A DNA stretch of 52,499 bases from Bacteroides sp. (GCA_011053095.1 DRHS01000264.1:1-52499); one strand, 5' to 3'; shown: positions 37,148-45,924, numbered from the stretch's first letter. Notes: generated by a model not told the origin, from the letters alone. Numbers and translations: made by a program.

Positions 37148-40100
37148 TTACCTGCGTACCCATTTTACAGCATCAGCGAATATGCGTCGCCCATTGGTTT
37201 TATTGGAAATTTCAATACGTGCAGTATCAGCGGGGAAATGAAATGATCCCAGTTTGTTCCATCCATCTTCAATATTCCTCAACCGGAATTCCACCTTCTC
37301 TGATCCTTCATTTGAGGATATCACATAATTATAGATCGTTCCATCATCGGCAAATCCCGCTCCCCTGCCATGTCCCTGGCCACCGCCGCTTTGTCCGCTG
37401 TCTCCTCCCCGGCGGCGCCGGTTAGATCGTCCGAACATTGCCGACATCGGGATATAGACATGTACATCGTAGAATCCCGCAGCCGGTAGTATCGTGGTCC
37501 AGCTTGCAGTATTGCCTCCTTCGCCTTTACGTGTTAAATGGGCGGAGCGAATGGACTCCCCATAAAATCCGGAGTGGGCGACAGGGGTCCATTTACTCGG
37601 TGTCCGGTAAGGGTCAATTGCATCATAGAAAATCTCATTGCTTTTCTCCTTGCGGGCTTCAATATATTGCTTCAGTTTACTTTCATTTGAAACTGAGACA
37701 TAATCAAAACCCGGGTCTTCATTGTCAACAACAAATTCACCAGGGAGTTCGAGAGTGAGTTCCTTATCGGAGATCCGGTTGTATTCTTCAGTATCCATTG
37801 TCTTAACCTCTCTTGCAGATCGCAGGAATTTGCTGAATGTAGAAGGTATATTGCCTGAAATCAGGGTATTCACCGTCATTATCCGGGGTTGCTCATACAG
37901 TGCAATCTGAATGTCTCTGGTAACACCGGGGTTTAGTTCGTAAATCCGTTTCTCTTCTGTGGGACCACTGCCACCTCCACCTCCAAATCCGCCACCCATT
38001 CTGAAGGTAACATCAATCAGCCCCTTTACTTCTCCTGTGTTCCTCAAACCGAACTTTACAATGTAGACTTCTCCAATATCATCTCGTGTCAGGATGTATT
38101 CCGGATCGCTCATCAGGAAGGTCGGGGCTTTACCTTTGGTGTTGATTGTCTCGAAGTAAGGTTCGATTTCAACTTCAAACTCCTGGTAAAAATCCTTTGA
38201 GAATTGCTCAAAGCTAATTTCACGGAAAGCATTATCTTCCAGGTAGACATAAAGGAAATTATCAAACTCACTTAATCCAACCCGGTTCTTTAAAGCCAGG
38301 AAAACAAAGCTTCCTATCTGTGAAATTAAAGATGATGTTACAGTATTGTCCCAGTCTGCAAAAATTTCTGATATGGTATTTTCCTTCAGTGCCAGGTTGG
38401 CAATTTCGTTATCGTTCATACCTCCTCTGAAAGTCTGCATCATCTGGGTCATAAAACCTTCTTTCAGATACAGTTCCATCATAGAATTAAACATAGGAAA
38501 ATCCGGGGCAGAGATACCGGTCATATAACTGTAGTATAGTGGAAAAACACAATAAGGATTCGTCTCATAACTTGTCCCCTGAAAATCAATCAACTCGTCT
38601 CCGCCACCCATTCGGTTACCTGACATTGATCGTGTCCGCGGTATACTCCGGAAAAAAGTTGAGGAAAGAAAACGCTCGAACATTCTTACTTCGATCTCCC
38701 TTGGCGTACGGCTTTGATTCTCCCTGCGGTTACGTCGTTCCTCATAATGTTTGTACCGGGCAAAATCAAGGGTACTTAATCCGGCTCCTTTCTCGGGCAT
38801 TAATATTATTTCAGGCTGTATATTTTCAAAGGTCTGCACCTGGGGCCTTTCATAGGAATGAAATTGAATTGGTACTTCAACCAGGCTTATCCGTTTGAAT
38901 GGGTAATACAGGTCAAGGTCTTCAACTTCATATTCAACCCTTTCGCTATGGATCAGGTTGGGGATGGTATCGATGATATTTGTGAGAAATTCTGAGAAAT
39001 AATCATGGCCTGGCTTCAGGAAAAGGTTGTATTCAACATTTTCGTATTCCAGGCTTCTTTTTTCAAACGGTCCTATTATGATGGAAAAAGCATTTAGGTC
39101 TGTTTCAGGGTTGAAACTGTATTCATTCTTCCCCTCTGCATGCTCAGATTTACCAGGGGCAACCGGTATGAGTCCCGGATTAGGAATGACATTCAGGCTA
39201 AAATTAACGAAATCAAGCATCCCGGGCATGTAGGTCAAGGTATTAAACCGGACACCGGCAACGGGATACCATATCAATTCCGGGGTCAACAGGAGAAAAT
39301 CCCTGTTAATTATCCCGGGTTTTTTATCAAATGTAGCTACCTGGTTCCGTTTTAGCTCGAGCAGAGTTTCTTTGGGAATGTCAAGATAGGCAATGTCTTC
39401 TGTGGGTATTCCTGAATAGTGGATTGTAAATTGTACCCTGCGCCTGGATTCAAGTCCCCCCGGGGGAATAATTTTAAGAATCTGATGATCTCTGACATAG
39501 GGTACGGCACCCTGCCGGGAGCTAATACTGTCAATATCAAAACCTGGATTCAGAGAGAAGATCAATGTATCCATGTTCAGGTTGTTCCTGTTTCGCACCA
39601 CCATTGAAGAGGATACCTCCAGCTTCCTTCCCTGTTGGGTAAGGGATAAATCGTTTGAAACTACATCTACTTTGAGATTTGAGGCATACCTGTTGTTGAG
39701 TGAGAGGTATTCAATCCTGTTCCGGTCTACATTCTCATGCATGTCATAATATCGGTACCCTGCAAGTCCCCCGAAAGCAACAAACACAGCAAAAGCAACC
39801 GTATTCAAGGCATTCCATTTTCCAACCTGTGGAAGCCTGTCCAGAAAACGGATGGTTGCAAAAATAAATCCAATTCCTATTAGAAAGTATGACAGTCTGT
39901 GTAGAATAATGCTTTGCGGGTCACCGAAACCGATAAAATCAGAGTATACCATGGGAAGATTAAAGGCCATATAATCAAGCGAACCATGCATCTTGTCTTT
40001 AAAATAGAAAAGTGTAAGTCCGATGTAACCCAATAGTACGACAAAGGTTACTGCCTGGTTTTTAATAAGGATCATCAGAAGAAATGAAAGTCCCAGTATA

Positions 40101-40579
40101 AATACCAGTGTTGGAACAGATATCAAAAGAATATAATATACATAGGCTTCCCATACCACAGGAACATCCTGCCGGATAAGGTTAAAAACCAGGGCCATCA
40201 AAAGGGCGATTACTGCTAATCCAAGGAAAAGGGTTAGTATACCACTGGTTTTGCCAACAATATATTCACCGTTTGAAACAGGTCGGGTATAGATTACCTC
40301 GGTTGTATCCAGTTTTTTATCACGGCGCAGAAAATCGGAGGCAAGGAATACTGCAATTATTGCCTGGGCGACATTCAGGTAGAGTATATTGACATAGGGC
40401 AGGTTGGCTGGAATGGCCCTAATTGTCCATCTGATCCCTCCATGAAATCCAAACACACCCATATTCATGCCAAACAGGACCAAAAGTGCAATAATGGCGA
40501 AAATGCGAAAGAACCAGCTCCTGTAAAGGGTTTTCCTTTCGTATTTAGAGACCGATAATATGTTCTGTATATTAATCAA
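37148..40579 (-). CDS. ABC-2 permease fused to M1-like and golvesin-like domains
   Basis: The 1143-residue protein starts with six to seven hydrophobic helices (about 22-290) of an ABC-2 permease. A long non-membrane region from about 300 resembles the beta and helical parts of M1 aminopeptidases (YPFKRISLVEVPIQFHSYERP, later FEQFSKDFYQEFEVEIEPYF), but I find no HExxH zinc motif, so it is probably catalytically dead. The last 150 residues (about 993-1143) resemble a golvesin/xly-type beta-sandwich: GFYDVHVYIPM and WNKLGSFHFPADTARIEISN, ending ADAVKWVRR. It is interrupted by a Gly/Arg-rich loop (RRRRGGDSGQSGGGQGHGRG). The start codon is TTG 40579, overlapping the ATPase stop (TTGA). I infer an ABC exporter with an external binding or assembly module. 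Confidence 0.8.
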   Translation of the reverse strand: MINIQNILSVSKYERKTLYRSWFFRIFAIIALLVLFGMNMGVFGFHGGIRWTIRAIPANLPYVNILYLNVAQAIIAVFLASDFLRRDKKLDTTEVIYTRPVSNGEYIVGKTSGILTLFLGLAVIALLMALVFNLIRQDVPVVWEAYVYYILLISVPTLVFILGLSFLLMILIKNQAVTFVVLLGYIGLTLFYFKDKMHGSLDYMAFNLPMVYSDFIGFGDPQSIILHRLSYFLIGIGFIFATIRFLDRLPQVGKWNALNTVAFAVFVAFGGLAGYRYYDMHENVDRNRIEYLSLNNRYASNLKVDVVSNDLSLTQQGRKLEVSSSMVVRNRNNLNMDTLIFSLNPGFDIDSISSRQGAVPYVRDHQILKIIPPGGLESRRRVQFTIHYSGIPTEDIAYLDIPKETLLELKRNQVATFDKKPGIINRDFLLLTPELIWYPVAGVRFNTLTYMPGMLDFVNFSLNVIPNPGLIPVAPGKSEHAEGKNEYSFNPETDLNAFSIIIGPFEKRSLEYENVEYNLFLKPGHDYFSEFLTNIIDTIPNLIHSERVEYEVEDLDLYYPFKRISLVEVPIQFHSYERPQVQTFENIQPEIILMPEKGAGLSTLDFARYKHYEERRNRRENQSRTPREIEVRMFERFLSSTFFRSIPRTRSMSGNRMGGGDELIDFQGTSYETNPYCVFPLYYSYMTGISAPDFPMFNSMMELYLKEGFMTQMMQTFRGGMNDNEIANLALKENTISEIFADWDNTVTSSLISQIGSFVFLALKNRVGLSEFDNFLYVYLEDNAFREISFEQFSKDFYQEFEVEIEPYFETINTKGKAPTFLMSDPEYILTRDDIGEVYIVKFGLRNTGEVKGLIDVTFRMGGGFGGGGGSGPTEEKRIYELNPGVTRDIQIALYEQPRIMTVNTLISGNIPSTFSKFLRSAREVKTMDTEEYNRISDKELTLELPGEFVVDNEDPGFDYVSVSNESKLKQYIEARKEKSNEIFYDAIDPYRTPSKWTPVAHSGFYGESIRSAHLTRKGEGGNTASWTTILPAAGFYDVHVYIPMSAMFGRSNRRRRGGDSGQSGGGQGHGRGAGFADDGTIYNYVISSNEGSEKVEFRLRNIEDGWNKLGSFHFPADTARIEISNKTNGRRIFADAVKWVRR

Positions 40580-41466
40580 AGGTTCCAGTGATTCATTTTA
40601 TTTTCCATGAAGTGTACATATGCATGTTCCAGGTTGGGATGAATTTCCTCGGCTTCAATATCATCAGGTTTCTCACCTACGAACTGGATTTCCCATCCTG
40701 TTCCGGAAGGTATGGTCGAGATAACAGGAAATTTCACTTTCAGATCTTCATATTGGTCCTCGCTTACCTTTGCCTTCCAGACAAATCCCTTTGTGTCCTT
40801 TACCAGCGTATCAGGAGGCCCGTCATATACAAGTTCACCATCATTCAACAGGGCCATCTGGTTGCAGGTACTTGAAATATCTCCTACAATATGGGTTGAA
40901 AGAATAATTATGGTATCCGTGCGACTCAGATCGGAGAGAAGGTTACGGAAACGTATTCGTTCTTCGGGATCAAGTCCCGTAGTAGGTTCGTCGACAATAA
41001 TAATAGAGGGTTGAGAGATGAGTGCCTGTGCAATACCCAGTCTTCGTTTCATACCTCCTGAAAGCTTATTCGCCATCCTGTTTCTGACGTGAAAGAGTCC
41101 CACGTCCTCAAGCATCTTATCCACACGTTCCCTGCGTTGCTTTTTATCTTTCATTCCGGCCAACAGGGCTGCATAATCGAGAAATTCCCAGGACCGGTAT
41201 CTCGCGAAAAAGCGAAAATCCTGGGGTAGGTAACCCAGCATTTTGCGAAGTTCCTTTCTGTGCTTGTTTATATCCTGACCGTTTATAAATACTTCCCCAG
41301 TACTTGACTCCATGATTGTAACCAGAATGCGCATCAGGGTTGATTTGCCGGCTCCATTGGGTCCCAGCAGTCCAAACATTCCTTCCCGTATGGTTAGATT
41401 TATATCTTTAAGGGCATGATGCCCACCTGGGTATACCTTATTAAGGTTGTTGATTTGTATTTCCAA
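40576..41466 (-). CDS. ABC transporter ATP-binding protein, first gene of the operon
   Basis: The 296-residue ATPase has Walker A LLGPNGAGKSTLMRIL near 34-49, signature LSGGMKRRLGIAQAL near 138-152, Walker B IIIVDEPTTGLDPEER near 158-173 and the switch histidine in LSTHIVGD. It ends with a regulatory tail PNLEHAYVHFME. The ATPase domain fused to the RND pump in the same operon shares the Walker region, ERIRFRNLL and a similar tail, so one probably arose from the other by duplication. The start is TTG 41466, because an in-frame stop lies directly upstream and the first ATG would remove the N-terminal strand. Its stop overlaps the next gene, giving coupled translation with its permease. Confidence 0.92.
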   Translation of the reverse strand: MEIQINNLNKVYPGGHHALKDINLTIREGMFGLLGPNGAGKSTLMRILVTIMESSTGEVFINGQDINKHRKELRKMLGYLPQDFRFFARYRSWEFLDYAALLAGMKDKKQRRERVDKMLEDVGLFHVRNRMANKLSGGMKRRLGIAQALISQPSIIIVDEPTTGLDPEERIRFRNLLSDLSRTDTIIILSTHIVGDISSTCNQMALLNDGELVYDGPPDTLVKDTKGFVWKAKVSEDQYEDLKVKFPVISTIPSGTGWEIQFVGEKPDDIEAEEIHPNLEHAYVHFMENKMNHWNL

Positions 41467-41666
41467 TTACTTCTGTCTTGTGATTTTGTGCAGTATTCTT
41501 CCTATCCGGCAATTAACGGATTTTCGGGGTTTGACTGTAGAAATGAAAAATGGTTTAATGACAAGTTGCTAATTGCTAAAGATAAATATTTAAACCTTTG
41601 CTTAGTATAAGAGTCTAATCTGACGATTGGGTTACAAAACAAATAATATTTTTTATAAAAACTAAA

Positions 41667-42125
41667 ATGAAAAAAATGATCAACCTGAAAACAGCTTCGA
41701 TACTAATGTTTCTGGCATTTCTAACACTCCCGATATTCGCACAGCAGGGAAGGGGACAGGGCAGGCAGATGAGCGAACAGGATATTAGGGACAATGTGGC
41801 CAATATAGCAGATACTCTTAATCTGAGCGAAAAGCAGGAAAAAGAGATCCTGGAGTATGACCTTAAATTCTATCAGACGATACAAAAGGAACGTCAAAAC
41901 TTCGATCCCGAGACCGGTGACCGCAATGCCATACGGGCCCGGATGATGGAATTAAGAGACGAAAGGGATGCGAAATACAAAGAAGTCCTGACCAAAGAAC
42001 AATTTGAAAAGTATACCAAAATTACAGAGGAAAGACGTGCTCAAATGAGGCAAAGAAGGGGACAGGGCCAAGGCCAGGGCTCTGGTGGAGAGCAAAGCCG
42101 TGGTCGCGGTAGAGGTGGAAATTAG
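41667..42125 (+). CDS. Spy/CpxP-like periplasmic protein
   Basis: The 152-residue protein has a signal peptide ending LPIFAQQ and a helical middle, IADTLNLSEKQEKEILEYD and LTKEQFEKYTKITEERRAQM. This pattern resembles the paired LTxxQ-type helices of Spy/CpxP-like periplasmic chaperones and stress sensors. The C-terminus is a low-complexity Gly/Gln/Arg tail (RRGQGQGQGSGGEQSRGR). It diverges from the efflux operon across a 200-base gap that should hold both promoters. I infer a role in envelope stress linked to that operon, but there is no direct evidence. Confidence 0.65.
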   Translation: MKKMINLKTASILMFLAFLTLPIFAQQGRGQGRQMSEQDIRDNVANIADTLNLSEKQEKEILEYDLKFYQTIQKERQNFDPETGDRNAIRARMMELRDERDAKYKEVLTKEQFEKYTKITEERRAQMRQRRGQGQGQGSGGEQSRGRGRGGN

Positions 42126-42263
42126 ACCGATTCGGCACTATACTTAATCATCTGTTTCCAGATTCCCGGAATTCTCGAAAGCTGAAGTATTGTAAGGGAT
42201 ATTGATGAAGATTCGATGACAATTGCTATCATTGCAGATTCTTAATTGTCAAATCGGATACAT

Positions 42264-43508
42264 ATGAATTCAGTAATCCTTTTTCTTATTATAGTTGGAA
42301 TAGTTGTATTTAACTATTTGTTTTCCAGAATATTGGAATATCTTAATTCCCGTATGTACGGGGATCCGGTTCCCGGGGGACTTGAGGACGTATACAAGGC
42401 GGAGGAGTACCGGAAGTCAATGGATTATAAAAAGGTAAATTACAGATTCGCAATTCTTACCGGTACATTTAGTTTTGCATTGATACTTGCAATGTTCCTG
42501 TTCGACGGATTTGCTTTTGCCGATAACCTGGTCCGACGAATCACTGAGCACCCAATTCTTATTGCACTTCTTTTTTTCGGATTGTTGATGTTTGCATCCG
42601 ATCTGCTAACCACGCCTTTCTCCATCTGGGATACTTTTGTAATAGAAGAAAAATTCGGATTTAATAAAACCACTCCAAAGACTTTTGTGATGGATAAGCT
42701 AAAGGGCTGGATGCTGGGTGCTTTGATAGGAGGGGGGATACTGGCAGCAATTATCTGGTTTTACACACTTACGGGCAAGAATTTCTGGATCTATGCCTGG
42801 ATCCTTGTATCAGCTTTCTCCATTTTTATGTACATGTTCTATTCGACACTGATTGTGCCATTATTTAACAAACAGACTCCTCTGGAAGATGGTGAATTGC
42901 GTGAGGCCATTACCGAATTCAGCACAAAGGCCGGATTTAACCTGGCGAATATATTTGTAATTGACGGATCAAAGCGGTCGACCAAGGCAAATGCTTATTT
43001 CAGTGGACTGGGAGCCAAGAAGCGGATAGTACTTTATGATACACTTATTAATGACCTTGAAATTGATGAAATCGTAGGTGTCCTTGCACATGAAATCGGT
43101 CATTATAAGAAAAAACATACCCTGACCGGGATCCTAATATCAATTCTGCAAACCGGAGCAATTCTCTTTATCCTTTCATTACTGGTAGGGAGTCCTATGC
43201 TGTCTGAAGCACTTGGTGCCTCAGTTCCGAGCTTTCACATCGGGCTGATCGCATTTAGTATCCTTTACAGTCCGCTTTCAATGATCCTGGGAATTGGCGG
43301 TAACATCCTGTCGAGAAAAAATGAGTACCAGGCTGATCGTTATGCAGGTGAAATGCACAATCCCACAGCCCTGGTAAATGCACTCAAAGGCTTATCCCGG
43401 AAAAATCTCAGTAATCTTACACCTCATCCGGCATATGTGTTCTTTCATTATTCCCATCCGCCCCTATACCTGAGGGTAAAAGCCCTGATGGGTATTCAAA
43501 AAAATTAA
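42264..43508 (+). CDS. M48 family membrane zinc metallopeptidase (Ste24-like)
   Basis: The 414-residue protein has several N-terminal helices (starting SVILFLIIVGIVVFNYLF) and an M48 protease domain. The zinc motif HEIGH is near residue 275-279, and the third ligand is in NEYQADRYAG further on. The layout matches the Ste24/CAAX protease-1 type with a membrane M48_N region. Bacterial members are thought to take part in membrane protein quality control. I use ATG 42264; an in-frame TTG six codons earlier is less likely. It is followed after five bases by the EEP-fold gene, suggesting co-transcription. Confidence 0.9.
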   Translation: MNSVILFLIIVGIVVFNYLFSRILEYLNSRMYGDPVPGGLEDVYKAEEYRKSMDYKKVNYRFAILTGTFSFALILAMFLFDGFAFADNLVRRITEHPILIALLFFGLLMFASDLLTTPFSIWDTFVIEEKFGFNKTTPKTFVMDKLKGWMLGALIGGGILAAIIWFYTLTGKNFWIYAWILVSAFSIFMYMFYSTLIVPLFNKQTPLEDGELREAITEFSTKAGFNLANIFVIDGSKRSTKANAYFSGLGAKKRIVLYDTLINDLEIDEIVGVLAHEIGHYKKKHTLTGILISILQTGAILFILSLLVGSPMLSEALGASVPSFHIGLIAFSILYSPLSMILGIGGNILSRKNEYQADRYAGEMHNPTALVNALKGLSRKNLSNLTPHPAYVFFHYSHPPLYLRVKALMGIQKN

Positions 43509-43513
43509 AAGGA

Positions 43514-44353
43514 ATGAAACTGAGAACATTACTTTTCTCCGCTATACTGATCATCAGTGCAGATATTTCCAGCAGCCAAGTCATTAGCATTATGACCTAT
43601 AATATAAGGTATGACACGAGGGACAATGAACCCAATACCTGGACAAATCGAAAAGATTACCTTGGGAAGCAATTGCAGTTCTTTGAACCTGATATTTTTG
43701 GCATACAGGAGGGATTACACCACCAGGTTCAATATCTGGACAGTATTATGCCGGAATACAATTATGCAGGCATTGGAAGGGATGACGGAAAAGAGAAAGG
43801 AGAATATTCTGCAATATTTTATAATACCGAAAAATTTGAGATCCTGGACAATTCCACTTTCTGGCTGTCTGAGACCATTGATAAACCTTCTGTTGGATGG
43901 GATGCCTCAATGGAAAGGATATGTACATATGGACTCTTCCAGAGCAAAGAGTCCGGAGAAAAAATTTGGGTATTTAACACCCATTTTGACCATAGAGGTG
44001 TAGAGGCAAGGAAAAATAGTGCACGATTGATCGTTGAACAGATCAGTGCCATTAATACCGGCAACTACCCTGTCGTGTTTATGGGAGACCTTAACCTGAC
44101 TCCGGATAGTGAGGCTATACTGTATTTATCGGGAATATTAAATGATACCAGGGATTCAGCCATTAAGGTCAGCTTTGGCCCCAAAGGAACATCAAATGGA
44201 TTTAATTTCGAGAAACCTGTAACGAAACGCATCGATTATATTTTTACGAGCAGAACCGGGATACAGGTAAACAAATTCGCTATCCTGAGTGAATCCTTTG
44301 AACTAAGGTATCCTTCCGACCATTTTCCGGTATACGTAGAAATTGAATTTTAA
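43514..44353 (+). CDS. Secreted endonuclease/exonuclease/phosphatase-fold hydrolase
   Basis: The 279-residue protein has a signal peptide (ISADISSSQ at the cleavage region) and an EEP fold like DNase I and sphingomyelinases. MTYNIRYDTRDNE opens the domain, DIFGIQEG holds the metal-binding Glu, FNTHFDHRG and MGDLNLTPDSEA carry catalytic His and Asp/Asn residues, and YPSDHFPVYVEIEF ends it. All key residues of a metal-dependent phosphodiesterase are present. The natural substrate cannot be read from the sequence. It starts five bases after the M48 gene and its stop precedes tRNA-Thr. Confidence 0.88.
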   Translation: MKLRTLLFSAILIISADISSSQVISIMTYNIRYDTRDNEPNTWTNRKDYLGKQLQFFEPDIFGIQEGLHHQVQYLDSIMPEYNYAGIGRDDGKEKGEYSAIFYNTEKFEILDNSTFWLSETIDKPSVGWDASMERICTYGLFQSKESGEKIWVFNTHFDHRGVEARKNSARLIVEQISAINTGNYPVVFMGDLNLTPDSEAILYLSGILNDTRDSAIKVSFGPKGTSNGFNFEKPVTKRIDYIFTSRTGIQVNKFAILSESFELRYPSDHFPVYVEIEF

Positions 44354-44361
44354 AAAAATTG

Positions 44362-44369
44362 TATTTTTG
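44362..44369 (+). promoter_or_regulatory. -7 box ahead of tRNA-Thr
   Basis: TATTTTTG fits TAnnTTTG exactly, 51 bases before the mature tRNA and just after the upstream stop codon. It would give a tRNA precursor with a short 5' leader. Confidence 0.4.
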
Positions 44370-44419
44370 TCCAGTATCGCCCGCGAAAATTTCGGGTACT
44401 ACAGGGCAGCAATACCATC

Positions 44420-44491
44420 GCCTCCTTAGCTCAGCGGTAGAGCAGCTCATTCGTAATGAGCAGGTCGTCGGTTCAAATCCGATGGGAGGCT
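44420..44491 (+). tRNA. tRNA-Thr (anticodon CGT)
   Basis: A 72-base tRNA: acceptor stem GCCTCCT pairs with GGGAGGC, the D-arm includes AGCTCAGCGGTAGAGC, and the anticodon loop TTCGTAA (anticodon CGT, reading ACG) is closed by GCTCA/TGAGC. The T-loop is GGTTCAAATCC. CCA is not encoded. Its 3' end faces the accessory region, and tRNA 3' ends are common integration sites. Confidence 0.95.
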
Positions 44492-44495
44492 CTAA

Positions 44496-44520
44496 GGGGT
44501 GTTTTCTAAACACCTTTTTT
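44496..44520 (+). terminator. Rho-independent terminator of tRNA-Thr
   Basis: GGTGTTT (44498-44504) and AAACACC (44508-44514) make a 7-bp stem with a three-base loop followed by six T residues (44515-44520), a textbook intrinsic terminator right after the tRNA. Confidence 0.85.
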
Positions 44521-44610
44521 CAGGGTGCACTAACACCCCCAAAATTGTCAAACCTTAGATCTAAAATAAGGTAATTACTTTCCATTACTGCGCACCAACA
44601 TTTCAGCCGT

Positions 44611-44680
44611 TCCGGAATCCAAACCCCCTCAAAACGATTTTGAAAATCTGGAGATTGGGGACCCTTCAGAAGATTTTGTG
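44611..44680. repeat. Diverged noncoding repeat, copy A
   Basis: This 70-base stretch and the one at 45074-45143 share the same order of blocks: TCCGGA, a C-rich run, AAACGATTT, GAAAAT, GGAG, ACCCTT and ATTTTG. About two thirds of bases appear alike with small gaps. The copies are direct repeats flanking a broken acetyltransferase gene. Function unknown. Confidence 0.5.
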
Positions 44681-45049
44681 TACAGAATTATTCAGCTTCA
44701 CCTTCCTGAATTTCAGTTGACTATTACTTTGAATCTTTGTGAGTTTTAATAAATTATTAAACCCCCATTGTATGAGAGAATACCTGCTGAGCAGAAAGTA
44801 AGACATGTCTATCGTTCTATTAACCATCTTCTGCTTGGTATAATTAAGTACTGCACCAAAATCACAAATCTTTAGCCCATTCTCGATGGCGAATTCAGTC
44901 ATTTTAGCAAACAGGATATCATAAGCATGGTATGTGGATTTGAGATTTCGGTCGAAGGCACCATGTAAAGCATTCAAAAATTGTCCCGTTTTTATGGCGG
45001 CTTGATATCCAATAAATTCTCCATCCAAAGTGGCAATGAAATAATAGAC
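44666..45049 (-). pseudogene. 3' fragment of a GNAT/FemAB-like acetyltransferase
   Basis: The minus-strand frame encodes the C-terminal part of what looks like a GNAT/FemAB-type acetyltransferase: VYYFIATLDGEFIGYQAAIK at its start, then AFDRNLKSTYHAYDILFAKM and a GLKICDFGAVLNYTKQKM core. The protein-like frame reaches to about 45049, where an in-frame TAA stops it upstream. There is no plausible start codon (only TTG 45028) and the N-terminal half is missing. I infer a truncated gene left by recombination, which fits its place between two diverged repeats next to a tRNA. Confidence 0.6.
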
Positions 45050-45351
45050 ATTTTATTTATTTGTTAGTACAGGTCCGGAGGACCACCCCACCCCCAAACG
45101 ATTTAGAAAATGGGAGCTTCAGTACCCTTTAAAATATTTTGGTGGAGAAATGGTGAAATGAGAAGGTGGGAGATTATCTGGGCTTCTTAAGCTTATTGCT
45201 CCGTTATAAGGACACAAAATCCGAACGTTTGATTTAAATTTCCAGGAGGTTCAACCAAAAATGGCTGCACCATACATCAGCTGTCCCGGTAGGGTACTAT
45301 TGGGGAACAACAGGTTTTATAAAACAAACTCCTTTCTTTTTATCCATTTCA
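45050..45351. other. Intergenic stretch holding repeat copy B, no gene seen
   Basis: These 302 bases contain no reading frame that looks protein-coding on either strand. The only recognised content is repeat copy B at 45074-45143. The stretch separates the acetyltransferase remnant from the SEC-C gene and is probably scar sequence of past rearrangement. Confidence 0.5.
45074..45143. repeat. Diverged noncoding repeat, copy B
   Basis: Direct-repeat partner of the stretch at 44611-44680: TCCGGA at the left edge, then a C-rich block, AAACGATTT, GAAAAT, GGGAG, TACCCTTT and AATATTTTGG. It lies upstream of the truncated acetyltransferase. Confidence 0.5.
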
Positions 45352-45924
45352 TTATTTTCCACAGCATTTTTTATATTTTTTTCCACTCCCACAAGTACAA
45401 GGTTCATTTCTGCTAGGTTTCTTATCTGCAATTATAGTCTTTGTGTTTAGGTCAGGTAAAAAATGAACTAATGGTACGGGATTTTCGTCACTTCCAATTT
45501 CTAAATGCTTTTTATCATCAGGTATTGAATCTAAATCAATGATACCTGCTATAATGTATTTAAGGTTCCTGTCTCCTTTAGTCCCAAATTTTGCTGCCTG
45601 CTCAACTCTATCAATGTCAAAAACCACAACCGGACAATTGTTACAAAATCGACTTCCTGACAGGTTTGTCATAAATTCACCTTCGTCAGAATCAGATTTA
45701 GCACAAAGTAAAATCGTACAGTTTTCTTCAGTCAATCCAGAACCACACTCAGGACAGATGTTCAATTCACATTCATCACTATAATATCTTTGTCTTGGTA
45801 TTGATAAATCAATATTTCCAGTTTTTCTCACAAAATAAATATTTAACAAGTTTTCAATATAGCAGTGCCATCTTCGCCCTGTTGGTAACGTTTGTACATG
45901 TACACTAGATGGCTTTATTTTCAA
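45352..45924 (-). CDS. SEC-C motif zinc-binding protein
   Basis: The protein of up to 190 residues ends with a SEC-C metal-binding motif (NEPCTCGSGKKYKKCC), best known from the SecA C-terminus but also found alone in many small proteins. In the middle a CPECG pair and a later CNNC pair suggest another zinc site. The region between (VVVFDIDRVEQAAKFG, YIIAGIIDLDSIPD) is not a family I recognise. The only in-frame start near the beginning is TTG 45924, so the start is uncertain or the 5' end may be lost. It lies in the accessory region and was probably acquired. Confidence 0.6.
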   Translation of the reverse strand: MKIKPSSVHVQTLPTGRRWHCYIENLLNIYFVRKTGNIDLSIPRQRYYSDECELNICPECGSGLTEENCTILLCAKSDSDEGEFMTNLSGSRFCNNCPVVVFDIDRVEQAAKFGTKGDRNLKYIIAGIIDLDSIPDDKKHLEIGSDENPVPLVHFLPDLNTKTIIADKKPSRNEPCTCGSGKKYKKCCGK

